The position numbers and the translations under genes are program-made. The notes under the pieces are model-generated. The model made no database searches and had not been told where the DNA came from. It was given only the letters and a program-made list of their open reading frames with translations. A DNA stretch of 64,000 nt from Sphingobacteriales bacterium 44-61 (lineage in GTDB: Bacteria > Bacteroidota > Bacteroidia > Chitinophagales > Chitinophagaceae). Each line of letters starts with the position of its first letter. Position 1 is the first letter of the stretch. Where the stretch lies: the NCBI GenBank assembly GCA_001898405.1, contig MKTW01000001.1:496001-560000 (forward strand), read 5' to 3'. This document shows, piece after piece, positions 53,048-62,880 of the stretch.

Positions 53048-53797
53048 TTACTCTTTTTTGATGCCCGGGTATTGCATATTGAGCCCCTTCAGCAGATCAC
53101 GAAGGGCTTTGGCGATCACATACTCCTTATACCAGTTCTGGTCTGCCGGCACAATGGTCCATTCAGGATTGTTGCAATACTCAAAACAGTCCTCATACAC
53201 TTTCCGGTAATCACCCCAAAACTTAGCTTCTTTGAAATCATTTTTGTTATACTTCCACATCTTGGCCGGATCTTTCAGGCGTTCTTCCAGGCGTTGATGC
53301 TGTTCTTCAGGAGAGACATGCAGATAGAATTTCAGGATATGCGTGTTATTATGTTCTTCCAGCAAACGCTCAAAAGCATTGATGGCATTCATTCTTTTTT
53401 TAGCCAGTTCATCATCTATCCATTTATGAACACGGGTAACCAGGATATCTTCATAATGTGAACGATTGAATACCTGGATCATTCCCCTGGCTGGGGCATG
53501 ACTATGGATCCGCCAGAGAAAATCATGGCTGAGCTCTTCTGCAACAGGCGCTTTATATGATTTCACCATTACTCCCTGGGGGTTCATATTGCCTAATACA
53601 TTCCTGATCACACCATCTTTACCACTGGCATCCATGCCCTGGATCACGACCAGTACTGAATGCTGGTTTTCTGCAAAAAGAAGGTTTTGCAGATCGTCCA
53701 GTTCCACAAGCATTGCTTCAGTTTTCTCCTTCGTGGCTTTCTTGTCTAATTCTTCAGGGGCGCGGGTACTGATCTTATCAAGATTGATTTTACTCAT
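53048..53797 (-). CDS. Polyphosphate kinase 2 family protein (PPK2)
   Basis: The 249-residue protein is a PPK2-type nucleotide phosphotransferase. The Walker A-like VIQGMDASGKDGVI, the lid and Walker B area FNRSHYEDILVTRVH and WGDYRKVYEDCFEYCNNPEW are visible. These enzymes use polyphosphate to phosphorylate AMP, ADP or other nucleotides. The length and the motif FNRSHYED are closest to the class I/III type, but I cannot decide between AMP and ADP preference. It lies between mscL and the divergent EamA gene; no ppk1 or ppx is nearby. Confidence 0.91.
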   Translation of the reverse strand: MSKINLDKISTRAPEELDKKATKEKTEAMLVELDDLQNLLFAENQHSVLVVIQGMDASGKDGVIRNVLGNMNPQGVMVKSYKAPVAEELSHDFLWRIHSHAPARGMIQVFNRSHYEDILVTRVHKWIDDELAKKRMNAINAFERLLEEHNNTHILKFYLHVSPEEQHQRLEERLKDPAKMWKYNKNDFKEAKFWGDYRKVYEDCFEYCNNPEWTIVPADQNWYKEYVIAKALRDLLKGLNMQYPGIKKE

Positions 53798-53980
53798 AAA
53801 GCGTCATTTCGTTTTATTATGAAAGATTGCCGGTTAATAGAATAAGCATTGTCTTAATGAATGTAAGAAATAATCGTGAACCTATAATTCACGGCAAACT
53901 GGTTAGCCACTACGGAATCTTGCGAAGTTTTTAAAAAATTAGCGGGAGTCGCAGCGTTTTTAGAACTTTGCGCCTTCGCT

Positions 53981-54898
53981 ATGAGTAATAAATTAATCAG
54001 CTGGACACTTTTTATCCTGCTATGCTTTATATGGGGCAGTTCTTTCATCCTCATGAAAGCAAGCAAGCAAGGGCTTACTGCTCCGCAGATAGCAGCCTTA
54101 CGGATATTTTCAGCCGGCGTATTCTTTATCCCCTTCGCTTTCTTTCATGCCCGCCATATCCCAAAGAGCAGGATGGGGTTGGTAGTGCTGACCGGCTTAT
54201 TTGGCAACCTCCTGCCCGCTTTTCTTTTTGCAGCTGCCATTATGAAGATCGACAGTTCACTCACCGGTATTCTTAACTCGCTAACGCCGATCTGCGTCGT
54301 CATCATCGGGGCGTTGTTCTTTAAAAGCAAGACCAGCCTGCAAAAGATCATTGGAGTGATTATTGGTTTCGCAGGGCTGTGCCTGCTTACTTTCAGCCGC
54401 AAGGATGTGAATCTCCACAACCTGGGATATACCGGTCTTGTATTGCTGGCCACTATTTCTTATGGGCTGAATGTAAATATCGTTGGTAAATACCTGAAAG
54501 AAATAAAGCCTGTGTTCATGGCTTCGGTATCATTATCCATTATGTGCATAGTGGCGGGAATAGTGTTGTGGCAACAGGGGTTCCTCACGCTTGATTTTGC
54601 TGATCCGGTTGTGCAATGGTCCATCCTCAATGCTTGCCTGCTGGGAATTGTGGGCAGTGCTTTTGCCACTGTACTGTTTTATGCACTGGTACAAAAAGCA
54701 GGAGGCCTTTTCGCCTCCCTGGTCACTTATGGAATTCCTTTTGTAGCCTTATTTTGGGGATTTCTCGACGGTGAGATCATCACACTGAAAGATATCGGTT
54801 GTTTATTACTGATCTTAACAGGCGTGTTCCTGTCCAATCTGCAAATAAAAAAACCGGCACCGGTTGCTGAAAGCAATCAGCCGGTTAAACAGCCATGA
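53981..54898 (+). CDS. EamA/DMT-superfamily transporter
   Basis: The 305-residue inner-membrane protein has about ten hydrophobic helices arranged in two EamA repeats, starting WTLFILLCFIWGSSFILMKA and again near LVLLATISYGLNVNIVGKYL. The characteristic GSSFIL and LTPICVVIIGALFF segments are present. DMT proteins export or import small metabolites such as amino acids; no substrate can be inferred from the neighbours. The gene overlaps frr by 14 bp in convergent orientation. Confidence 0.92.
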   Translation: MSNKLISWTLFILLCFIWGSSFILMKASKQGLTAPQIAALRIFSAGVFFIPFAFFHARHIPKSRMGLVVLTGLFGNLLPAFLFAAAIMKIDSSLTGILNSLTPICVVIIGALFFKSKTSLQKIIGVIIGFAGLCLLTFSRKDVNLHNLGYTGLVLLATISYGLNVNIVGKYLKEIKPVFMASVSLSIMCIVAGIVLWQQGFLTLDFADPVVQWSILNACLLGIVGSAFATVLFYALVQKAGGLFASLVTYGIPFVALFWGFLDGEIITLKDIGCLLLILTGVFLSNLQIKKPAPVAESNQPVKQP

Positions 54899-55448
54899 TC
54901 TCTTTTTCTTTGGCTGCCAGGTGTTTTTCTACCAGCGCAGTGTAACGGTCAGTCAGCTGCTGCACTTCTGCCTCTGCATCTTTCGCAGCATCTTCGCTGA
55001 GACCATTTTTTTGAAGTTTCTTGATATTCTCGATGGCATCACGGCGGATATTGCGGATAGCCACTTTTGATTGCTCTCCTTCCCCCTGGCATCTTTTTAC
55101 CAGTTCGCGTCTTCTCTCTTCTGTGAGGGGGGGGAGGAATATGCGTATCAAAGCCCCGTCATTCTGAGGTGTAACGCCAATATTGGAATTGATAATTGCT
55201 CTTTCTATTGGTTGCAGCATGTTCTTTTCCCAGGGTTGGATGCTCAGCGTGCGTGCATCCATCACACTGACGTTGGCCACCTGGTTGATCGGCATCGGCG
55301 AGCCATAATAATCCACTACAATTCCATCAAACATTTGCGGATTGGCTTTACCGGCCCTTATTTTCACCAGTTCAGCTTCGAGGTGACTGATCGCTTTCTG
55401 CATCAGTTCTTCACCTGCGGCAATAATAGTCGAAGTATCTTCTGTCAT
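54885..55448 (-). CDS. frr: Ribosome recycling factor
   Basis: The 187-residue protein has the two-domain L-shape sequence pattern: the helical part contains AISHLEAELVKIRAGKANPQ, then the beta domain with VDYYGSPMPINQVANVSVMD and IQPWEKNMLQPIERAI, and the final three-helix part with PLTEERRRELVKRCQGEGEQ. RRF separates ribosomal subunits after termination with EF-G. It is normally preceded by pyrH, which is not present here, so it is transcribed alone. It overlaps the eamA-type gene by 14 bp. Confidence 0.98.
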   Translation of the reverse strand: MTEDTSTIIAAGEELMQKAISHLEAELVKIRAGKANPQMFDGIVVDYYGSPMPINQVANVSVMDARTLSIQPWEKNMLQPIERAIINSNIGVTPQNDGALIRIFLPPLTEERRRELVKRCQGEGEQSKVAIRNIRRDAIENIKKLQKNGLSEDAAKDAEAEVQQLTDRYTALVEKHLAAKEKEIMAV

Positions 55449-55471
55449 AAATTCTGTTTACACGGTCGCCG

Positions 55472-55479
55472 CAAAACTA
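55472..55479 (-). promoter_or_regulatory. -7 box of the frr promoter
   Basis: TAGTTTTG on the minus strand exactly fits TAnnTTTG, 23 bp before the frr ATG at 55448. No TTG lies at the -33 position, so support is partial. Confidence 0.4.
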
Positions 55480-55557
55480 ATGAAAATAGATGACAGATGG
55501 TTGATGCCCTTTGTCCACTGGTCCCATGTTATTGTCTTTTGATCATAATTATATTCT

Positions 55558-55600
55558 ATAAAGAAAAGAGGCTGTCCGGTGGACAGCCTCTTTTCTTTAT
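55558..55600 (-). terminator. Terminator after the second susCD pair
   Basis: A 20-bp perfect stem (55558-55577 with 55581-55600) encloses a 3-nt loop. Its arms read ATAAAGAAAAGAGGCTGTCC and complement, so it is T-rich on either strand and may be bidirectional. It lies 29 bp after the susD stop. Confidence 0.9.
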
Positions 55601-55629
55601 TCATTCCAATTATCAGGAGAATAGCCCGA

Positions 55630-57120
55630 TTATGGGTTTCTCTCTGTATTGGGGTTAGCCTGGATCTCTGAGATGGGAATAGCGAACTGCCATCTTACAT
55701 CACCAGCGGGGATTTGCAATACACCTCCGGCAGAAGCAGAAACGTAGTTAGGCACTACTGTTCTGTCCAATGGCAGATCGAGCCTTTTCAGATCAAACCA
55801 GCGAAGGCCCTCAGCCCAGAAATCTACGCGTCTCTGGAACATTATTTCATCCATCAATGCCTGACCGGTATTAGTGCTCAGCACATAATTCGGGTCCCTG
55901 TTTACTGCTAAAGTATACAAAGCGGCTTGTGCGTCTGCTTCTTTACCAGGAGTCTTGGCATAAGCTTCTGCCATGGTCAGATACATTTCTGCCAGGCGGA
56001 TATAAGGAACGTCTCCGATAGTCGGCAATTCACGGATCGCGAATTTGCGGCTCATATAAGGCTCACGTACGTAGGAAGTAGCCGGCAATGGGAAATTAGC
56101 AGTAGTGGGTGTTGGTTCCCACATGTTTTTCCTCACGTCTGTTGCAGTGATCATAGCATATAAAGCAGAGTTAACACGCTTTGGAGTACCTCTCACATAA
56201 GTTGTATTTCCATCATATGAAATTTGACCCATGTAAGAACCAAAAGTATCACCCTGGTCAGACTGAATATAAGCACCCCAGATCCATTCAGGATTGGAAA
56301 TGTCATTGAAACCGCTTTTGTATTCAGCATTTGACATCAGGGAATAAGGCCCAAGGTCCACAACCTGTTTGGCAAAGCTGGCAGCCGCTGCATAATCTCC
56401 CATTGTCAATGCTACGCGGGCACGTATCGCACGTGCTGAGTGGATAGACAGGTGCGATTTGTTAGGCGCAGCAGATCCATTACCGAAAAGGGTGATTGCT
56501 TCTCCAAGGTCATTAACGATCTGGGCATATACTTCCTCAACAGTAGAGCGGGGCAATTTTATGTCCAAAGCCTTCAGAGGCATCGAAACACCCAATTGCG
56601 TATTAGAGCCACCAGGCACATAACGTTTTGCATAGATCTGCACCAGGTAAAAGTAGCTCCAGGCTCTCATTGTCAGCGCTTCTGCCTTCAACCTGTTCTT
56701 TTCAGCATCAGGACCTGTAGCATTATCAATATTTTCGATCAATGCATTGGCATTTCCGATGCAACGGTAATACAACCGGAACGGATACTCCACATACGAA
56801 TAAGTCTCATTTCTGTGATTTACCCAACCTCCGGTACCATTACCGGGGGAATACCAGGTACCCCTGGCCTGGTTCACGTCTTCACCCATGAAATCAAACA
56901 TGAGCATTATACCTCCCTGACCGGGTTGATTCTGAGCACTGAAACGGTTATACAGGTAACGGTATACACCGTTAATAACGTTAGATGCGTTGGTCGTAGT
57001 AGTGAAGATAGCGGAATCGTCCACACTTCCTGTAGGATTCGCATCCAGGAAGTCTTTCTTACATCCTGCTATCGGTGCCAGCATAGCCAGCAGCATTAAT
57101 AGCTTAATTCCTTTTTTCAT
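55630..57120 (-). CDS. SusD/RagB-family lipoprotein (second pair)
   Basis: The 496-residue protein has a lipoprotein signal with C20 in PIAGCKKDFLDANP. SusD-type segments are ALTMRAWSYFYLVQIYAKRY, SARAIRARVALTMGDYAAAA, RLAEMYLTMAEAYAK and FQRRVDFWAEGLRWFDLKRL. It would be the surface lid of the SusC transporter encoded 63 bp upstream. No glycan-binding protein, enzyme or regulator gene accompanies the pair, so its substrate is open (it may be a protein- or peptide-derived nutrient rather than a glycan). Confidence 0.95.
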   Translation of the reverse strand: MKKGIKLLMLLAMLAPIAGCKKDFLDANPTGSVDDSAIFTTTTNASNVINGVYRYLYNRFSAQNQPGQGGIMLMFDFMGEDVNQARGTWYSPGNGTGGWVNHRNETYSYVEYPFRLYYRCIGNANALIENIDNATGPDAEKNRLKAEALTMRAWSYFYLVQIYAKRYVPGGSNTQLGVSMPLKALDIKLPRSTVEEVYAQIVNDLGEAITLFGNGSAAPNKSHLSIHSARAIRARVALTMGDYAAAASFAKQVVDLGPYSLMSNAEYKSGFNDISNPEWIWGAYIQSDQGDTFGSYMGQISYDGNTTYVRGTPKRVNSALYAMITATDVRKNMWEPTPTTANFPLPATSYVREPYMSRKFAIRELPTIGDVPYIRLAEMYLTMAEAYAKTPGKEADAQAALYTLAVNRDPNYVLSTNTGQALMDEIMFQRRVDFWAEGLRWFDLKRLDLPLDRTVVPNYVSASAGGVLQIPAGDVRWQFAIPISEIQANPNTERNP

Positions 57121-57183
57121 ATTAGTTATTTTTAGGCTGGGGACAAACGGATTTATTCCAGCCAGAGTTTGTCAATTAGCGTC

Positions 57184-60100
57184 TTAGAAAGTAACATTAA
57201 TACCAGCGTTAAATAACCTGTTGGGTACATACACAGGGCTGTTTGTACCAGTAAAGCTTTCCGCCGGGTTCATTCCTTTTCTCTTCGTAAGTATGAAAAG
57301 GTTTTCACCTCCTACATATATTTTCGCTTGATCAAGGTGCAGTTTGCTAACCACTTCCCTTGGCAATGAATAAGCCAACGTGATGTTGCGCATATTCAAG
57401 TACGAAGCATCAATTAACCAACGATTCGACTGTGTGTTGAAAATTGAAGTTCTGCTAATGTCCAAACGGGGAACATCGGTAACATCTCCTGGTTTTTTCC
57501 ATGCCCTCATGGCATCAGTATGCATAGAACCTCCATAGCTGATCGCCATTAAACCTGCATAGTTGCCATCATAGAACTTACCCCCTATCTGATAGTTCAA
57601 CAGGAAAGACAGCGTGAACCCTTTGTAGGAAACAGTATTGGTAATAGCACCAAAGAATTTCGGAATGGCAGAACCAGAATAGCCAAACCTGGCATTATTA
57701 GGATCTGTAGTCAGGCTATCTCCTTTACCGCTGATACGGATGCTTGTTGTAGTGCCGGGAGCAGCATACCACAAACCAGCTCCATCTTCAGCATCAACAC
57801 CATACCACTGACGCAGGTAGAAAGCATAGATATCTTGACCTTCTGCCAGGCGTTTTGTACCGTTTGTGATCGGGTTTCCGTCAGGAAGCTTAGTGATCTT
57901 ATTTTTCAGAGTAGTAACATTCAGATCCACTTTCCAGTTGAAATCTTTTGCACGAACAACATCAACGCCCAACTGTAACTCAATACCCTTATTGTTCATT
58001 GCTCCAATATTAGCCACTTGAGAAGTAACAATTGAAGATGGACCAAGAGGAACATCGAAAAGCAGTTCAGAAGAGCCTCTCGAAAATAGTTCTACAGAAC
58101 CGGTAATCCGGTTTTTGAAAAAGCCGAAGTCAATACCCAAACTGGCCGTTTTATTGACCTCCCAGGTCAGGTCCGGGTTTGAAAGCGTACTAAAGAGGGC
58201 ACCAGGTTCTGCAGCATTATTCCAACCCAATGAATACAATGCCTGATATTCATAATAAGAATCCAGACCATCATTACCTACAGTACCATAAGCAGCGCGA
58301 ATTTTCAGATCACTTAACCAACTAGAGGCAGAAGCCATGAATTTTTCACGCATGATAGACCAAGAAGCACCCACTGAATAGAAATTACCCCACCTGCTCT
58401 GAGGTGAAAACCTTGAAGAAGCATCACGGCGATAAGAAAGGTCCAGATAATACTTGTTGTCATATGAATAGTTCACCCTGCTCAGGTATGCTTCCCTTCT
58501 CATAAAGTCCCGCTGTCCGTTTACACCGGCCAATGTCACAAAATTCGCCAGTTCCTCGTTTCCGTCCAGGTTCATACCGCGGCGGCTACCGTTGAAATAA
58601 TCCTCATCTACGCGCTGTGTTTCGTGACCAGCCAGAACAGAAACTGAGTGTACACCACCAAACCTTTGAGAATAGTTTAATAACTGGTTAAGTGAGATCG
58701 TGCGGTATTCATTGGCTGTACGGCTGGCAGTACCTCCACCGGTTACACCATCACCCACCACCTTATTCTGGAATCTGTATGTTCTAACGTTATTAAGATC
58801 TACACCCAGGTTGGTTGTAAACGTAAAATGCTTCAGAAATTTGGCTTCCATGAATGTTCTGCCGATAAGGCTGTTACGCCTGTCCAGGCTGTTGTTCAGC
58901 ATTGTCTCATAGTAAATGTGACGTCCGGGAGAAGCTCCTGAAGGGCGGTTAACAGCACCTGGATGGATTCCATAATCAAACCATTGGTTGCCAAATGCAT
59001 CAAGGATCGGCTCACCGGTCTTGGTCCATGCATGCACAGGATAGATCGGCCCCATTCCTCTTGCAAATACGAAAGGATTGATGAATGTGTTGCTTCCATC
59101 ACCTGATGACTGACGGGAGCCAACAAATACACCACTCATGTTTACACCAGCCCTTAACCAATCCTTGATCTGGGTATTCAACGCCATACGGGCAGTTACC
59201 CTTTCATAATCAGACTTGATGATAAAACCATCGTCCTTCAGGTAATTCAGTGAAAAGAAGTAGTCAGTCTTGTTAAGTTTGGATGAGATATTGAATGCAG
59301 CCTCTTTACGGAAGCCGTTCTGCTCCATAGGAGCATACCAATCAAAATCATTATACTGCAAACGTGCGTTAGAATTTAATTTACCGTCCACACCTACTAC
59401 TTCATTGTCAGGAACACCAAACGGATTATAGATCAGCTGTGATGTTACTGTATTAGTAGCCTGCAGGGAGGCAGCTGCCTCAGAAAGGCCTGTTCCAGAA
59501 GCAGGATACATGAGGCTGTTCTTAATGCCTTGCCAGATAAGAGGATAATAGTCATATGCACCTACCCGGTCATACTCCGGTATACCTCTTTGTGAAAAAC
59601 CTGTGTTCACCATCAGGTTCACTTTAGGTGCACCGGTTTTACCCCTTTTAGTGGTGATCACTACCACACCATTCGCAGCACGCGCACCATACAAAGCAGT
59701 AGATGAGGCATCTTTCAATAAGGTGATGCTCTCGATATCATTTGTGTTAAGGTCTCCGATAAAACCTTCGTACGGGAAACCATCCACTACATACAATGGG
59801 CTGGAACTGGCATTCACCGAGCCAAAGCCCCTGATACGGATAGCAGCACTGCTTCCTGGCTGTCCATTTCCTGAAGTTGTTGAAATACCGGGTGCGGCCC
59901 CTGCCAGTGCCTGAGTAATATTAGTAGTCAAACGTGTTTCCAGTTGCTCAGCGCCTATCTTGGCAACAGAGCCCGTAATGGACTCCCTTTTTTGAGTTCC
60001 GTAAGCTACTACTACTACTTCTTCCATGCTTCCAGCTGCAGGAACGATTGTAACAGAAACATTGCTTCTGTCACCAGCGCTTATTTCCTGGGATGCATAT

Positions 60101-60324
60101 CCCACAGAAGAAATAACAATAACTGAAGAATTGGAAGGAAGTGTAATGGAGTAAGTACCGTCTTCCTTGGTAATTGTACCGGTTTTAGTTCCCTTAATGG
60201 TAACCGACACATTCGGAACAGGATTTCCTTGCGGATCCGTAACCTTGCCTGTAACGACCTTTTGCGCCCAAACGCTCATGGTCAAACACAAGCACAGCAA
60301 TAAAGCTGTGAATAGTCTTCTCAT
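57184..60324 (-). CDS. SusC-type TonB-linked outer-membrane transporter (second pair)
   Basis: The 1,046-residue protein has a signal peptide (about 1-20, ending MSVWAQ), a carboxypeptidase-regulatory-like domain (22-100; GNPVPNVSVTIKGTKTGTIT), the plug domain with QLETRLTTNITQALAGAAPG and AIRIRGFGSVNASSSPLYVV, and a long barrel ending NAGINVTF with terminal Phe. It is clearly related to the PUL SusC but only in general family features. It pairs with the SusD gene 63 bp downstream and is preceded by a 354-bp gap carrying a candidate promoter. Confidence 0.96.
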   Translation of the reverse strand: MRRLFTALLLCLCLTMSVWAQKVVTGKVTDPQGNPVPNVSVTIKGTKTGTITKEDGTYSITLPSNSSVIVISSVGYASQEISAGDRSNVSVTIVPAAGSMEEVVVVAYGTQKRESITGSVAKIGAEQLETRLTTNITQALAGAAPGISTTSGNGQPGSSAAIRIRGFGSVNASSSPLYVVDGFPYEGFIGDLNTNDIESITLLKDASSTALYGARAANGVVVITTKRGKTGAPKVNLMVNTGFSQRGIPEYDRVGAYDYYPLIWQGIKNSLMYPASGTGLSEAAASLQATNTVTSQLIYNPFGVPDNEVVGVDGKLNSNARLQYNDFDWYAPMEQNGFRKEAAFNISSKLNKTDYFFSLNYLKDDGFIIKSDYERVTARMALNTQIKDWLRAGVNMSGVFVGSRQSSGDGSNTFINPFVFARGMGPIYPVHAWTKTGEPILDAFGNQWFDYGIHPGAVNRPSGASPGRHIYYETMLNNSLDRRNSLIGRTFMEAKFLKHFTFTTNLGVDLNNVRTYRFQNKVVGDGVTGGGTASRTANEYRTISLNQLLNYSQRFGGVHSVSVLAGHETQRVDEDYFNGSRRGMNLDGNEELANFVTLAGVNGQRDFMRREAYLSRVNYSYDNKYYLDLSYRRDASSRFSPQSRWGNFYSVGASWSIMREKFMASASSWLSDLKIRAAYGTVGNDGLDSYYEYQALYSLGWNNAAEPGALFSTLSNPDLTWEVNKTASLGIDFGFFKNRITGSVELFSRGSSELLFDVPLGPSSIVTSQVANIGAMNNKGIELQLGVDVVRAKDFNWKVDLNVTTLKNKITKLPDGNPITNGTKRLAEGQDIYAFYLRQWYGVDAEDGAGLWYAAPGTTTSIRISGKGDSLTTDPNNARFGYSGSAIPKFFGAITNTVSYKGFTLSFLLNYQIGGKFYDGNYAGLMAISYGGSMHTDAMRAWKKPGDVTDVPRLDISRTSIFNTQSNRWLIDASYLNMRNITLAYSLPREVVSKLHLDQAKIYVGGENLFILTKRKGMNPAESFTGTNSPVYVPNRLFNAGINVTF

Positions 60325-60678
60325 TGCTTCTAATTTTGGTTTTGGTTAAATATATAATTCAACTAGCAGAATTTGCAATGTTATCGCAAACCGGTAAGAA
60401 AAGATCATTCTTTACTTCCTTTTTCTCTTTTTTTTTACCAAAGGATGAATTTTAGGTAGCGAAATACATAATCAAATCTGCTAGAATATCAAAGAAATCA
60501 GGCTTGATATTAAATAATAAAAAAACTGAGATGCAAAACAAAAGATGCTGTATAACAAACAGCCGATTTCTTTTGAAACGTATCAATAAAACAGAAATCG
60601 CATGAAATTTGTTTTGCAGATACTACACCCTCCCGGAAAATGGCTGGTTGACGCTAAACAGATATATGCGATCATTCG
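60325..60678. other. 354-bp leader region of the second susCD pair
   Basis: No gene is seen. The part nearest susC has a candidate promoter (60347-60378). A weak 8-bp inverted repeat (60564-60571 with 60593-60600, CGATTTCT / AGAAATCG, loop 21 nt) and poly-T runs near 60420-60440 are the only other features. The end near wecA lacks an obvious terminator. Confidence 0.5.
60347..60378 (-). promoter_or_regulatory. Candidate promoter of the second susCD pair
   Basis: On the minus strand TTG (60378-60376) is followed after 21 nt by TATATTTA (60354-60347), one base away from TAnnTTTG. The susC ATG lies 22 bp further on. Confidence 0.35.
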
Positions 60679-61806
60679 CTAGTTATGATCGGCAGCAGCT
60701 GTCTCTGTGTTGAGCGTAACGACCTTAGAAGTTGATTTTGATTCTGTACTGTTGCGGGCCACCACCAGTGTGCTGCCTGAGCGGCGAGTATAATACAGAA
60801 GGCCAAATATAGCAAATGCCAGTGACAACATTATCAATAAGAGATATGTTGAACCTAACGAACGGCAGGTATAGGCCAGTACGATAAAAGCAATATTGGC
60901 AGATACGCAGGTAAGCGTAACGCCTGCATGGCTTAACCCACGGCTCAGGAGCAGATGATGTATGTGGTTGCGGTCGGGAGTGAATGGCGAACGGCCATTG
61001 AATATGCGGATCGCAAACACACGCAGGGTATCCAGTAAAGGAATGATCAGTATGGCCACGCCAATGGCCACAGATGAAGCTAGAGGTACAGCTATAGAAG
61101 GATCGCTGGCAACATTGATAAATTTTATTACCATGATCGCATTGATAAGCCCGATCATCAGGGAACCTGAATCGCCCATAAATATCTTCGCCGGCGGATG
61201 ATTGAAAATAAGGAACGCCACCAGGCTGCCAGCCAGCGCAAAGGCCAGCAAAGCATAAGCCTGGAAGCCTATTGCAAAAAAGTAAGTGCCGAAAACCACC
61301 ATGGTCAGAACACCCAGGCTGCCTGCCAGGCCATCAATTCCATCGATCAGGTTGAATGAATTGATGATGACAATAATGGTAAAATAAGAAAGAGCTAATT
61401 CAAATGCTTCGGGGAGCTGGTCAAATCCAAACAGTCCGTGCATACTATTGATGCGGATGCCGCCAAGATGTATCAGGATAGATGCAGCAATGATCTGCCC
61501 CACGATCTTTTTGCTGGCAGACAAAACAACCAGGTCATCCTTTAACCCAAGGAAGAAAATAACCAGTGCAGCCGCAAAAAAGTATTGAAATTCCGGATTG
61601 AGATAGCCCTGGATAGAAAGCAGGGAAGCCAGTAAGAACCCGCCGAATATGCCGACCCCTCCAAGGGAAGCTACAGCCTGTGTATGCACTTTTCTTTCAT
61701 CAGGGATATCATAAAGTCTTTTCTGTTCAGCAATCTGCAGCACCACGGGTATTGCCAGAAAGGATATGATAAAAGCCACGGAGGCTGTTAGCAGAATGTC
61801 TAGCAT
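60679..61806 (-). CDS. Polyprenyl-phosphate N-acetylglucosaminyl/hexosaminyl 1-phosphate transferase (WecA/MraY-like)
   Basis: The 375-residue inner-membrane protein has about 10-11 hydrophobic segments. Motifs seen are VHTQAVASLGGVGIFGGF, the Asp pair in FFLGLKDDLVVLSASKKIVG, the NSFNLIDGIDGLAGSLGV motif, FMGDSGSLMIG and the His motif TPDRNHIHHLLL. The HIHH ending is WecA-like rather than MraY-like. The enzyme attaches a sugar phosphate to undecaprenyl phosphate, starting O-antigen or exopolysaccharide assembly. No other polysaccharide gene is in the window. A C-terminal tail of about 30 residues is rich in Ser and Thr. Confidence 0.93.
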   Translation of the reverse strand: MLDILLTASVAFIISFLAIPVVLQIAEQKRLYDIPDERKVHTQAVASLGGVGIFGGFLLASLLSIQGYLNPEFQYFFAAALVIFFLGLKDDLVVLSASKKIVGQIIAASILIHLGGIRINSMHGLFGFDQLPEAFELALSYFTIIVIINSFNLIDGIDGLAGSLGVLTMVVFGTYFFAIGFQAYALLAFALAGSLVAFLIFNHPPAKIFMGDSGSLMIGLINAIMVIKFINVASDPSIAVPLASSVAIGVAILIIPLLDTLRVFAIRIFNGRSPFTPDRNHIHHLLLSRGLSHAGVTLTCVSANIAFIVLAYTCRSLGSTYLLLIMLSLAFAIFGLLYYTRRSGSTLVVARNSTESKSTSKVVTLNTETAAADHN

Positions 61807-61826
61807 GTAGGATTGGGTTTACGGTA

Positions 61827-61857
61827 AAAAAATAGGCCTGAACCATCAGTTTGCCAA
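61827..61857 (-). promoter_or_regulatory. Candidate promoter of the wecA-like gene
   Basis: On the minus strand TTG (61857-61855) and TATTTTTT (61834-61827) are 20 nt apart, near the TAnnTTTG consensus. The ATG at 61806 lies 20 bp downstream. Confidence 0.35.
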
Positions 61858-62033
61858 GGGGTAGAATCATAAATCACACCAATTATTCAGGCGGGTACAC
61901 ACATCGCGTGCGCTCATGCAATATTTAATGCGAACAGATGGATGTTTGTATCAAAAAAGATTGCACTTTTGCAACGCCCTCATGGTGGAATGGGGGAGCA
62001 AGATACAAAAAGTTTAAAAAATTCCTAATATTT

Positions 62034-62867
62034 ATGCCTGAACTCAAAGCAATTGCGTCACAAATCCGCCGCGATATCGTGCGAATGGTACATGGAGCCA
62101 GCAGTGGACACCCTGGTGGATCATTAGGTTGTGCAGATTTCCTGACCGCCCTGTATTTCCAGGTGATGAAACATGACCCGGAATTCAATATGAACGCAAC
62201 AAATGAGGATGTATTCTTCCTCTCGAACGGGCATATTTCACCCGTATTTTATTCCGTATTGGCCCGTTCAGGGTATTTTGATATCAAAGAACTCGCAACC
62301 TTCCGTAAGATCAATTCAAGGTTACAGGGCCACCCTGCTACACATGAACACCTCCCAGGTGTGCGTATCGCCAGCGGTTCACTCGGCCAGGGCATGAGCG
62401 TTGCTATCGGCGCAGCACTTACAAAAAAGCTCAACAAAGAGTCTAACCTGGTTTTCTCTCTTCATGGAGACGGAGAACTGGATGAAGGCCAGATTTGGGA
62501 AGCCGCCATGTTTGCAGCACACCACAAAGTAGACAACCTCATTTCAACGATCGACTGGAATGGCCAGCAGATCGATGGACCAACCGATCGAGTGATGAGC
62601 CTTGGCAATATCCGCCAGAAATTCGATGCTTTTGGCTGGGCTACCCTTGAAATGAATGGCAATGATATGGATGATGTGATCGCCTCACTGGATAAGGCCA
62701 AATCAATGACCGGCAAGGGAAAACCAATTGCCATCATGATGCATACTGTGATGGGCAAAGGCGTTGATTTCATGGAAAATGACCATAACTGGCATGGTGT
62801 TGCTCCCAATGATGAACAGTTGGCAAAAGCACTGGCACAATTGCCCGAGACCCTTGGGGATTATTAA
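62034..62867 (+). CDS. Transketolase, N-terminal subunit
   Basis: The product is 277 residues from ATG 62034 (MPELKAIASQIRRDIVRMVH). The longer frame from 61938 adds a poor 32-residue leader. ThDP-binding motifs are HGASSGHPGGSLGCADFLTA, PGVRIASGSLGQGMSVAIGA and the GDGELDEGQIWEAAMFAA segment; the final part GKGVDFMENDHNWHGVAPND is typical of the split N-terminal subunit. Split transketolases need a C-terminal half (about 310 residues), usually encoded directly downstream. Here the gene is followed only by a strong terminator and a convergent gene, so the partner must be elsewhere. Confidence 0.94.
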   Translation: MPELKAIASQIRRDIVRMVHGASSGHPGGSLGCADFLTALYFQVMKHDPEFNMNATNEDVFFLSNGHISPVFYSVLARSGYFDIKELATFRKINSRLQGHPATHEHLPGVRIASGSLGQGMSVAIGAALTKKLNKESNLVFSLHGDGELDEGQIWEAAMFAAHHKVDNLISTIDWNGQQIDGPTDRVMSLGNIRQKFDAFGWATLEMNGNDMDDVIASLDKAKSMTGKGKPIAIMMHTVMGKGVDFMENDHNWHGVAPNDEQLAKALAQLPETLGDY

Positions 62868-62880
62868 GACCAAAACGATT

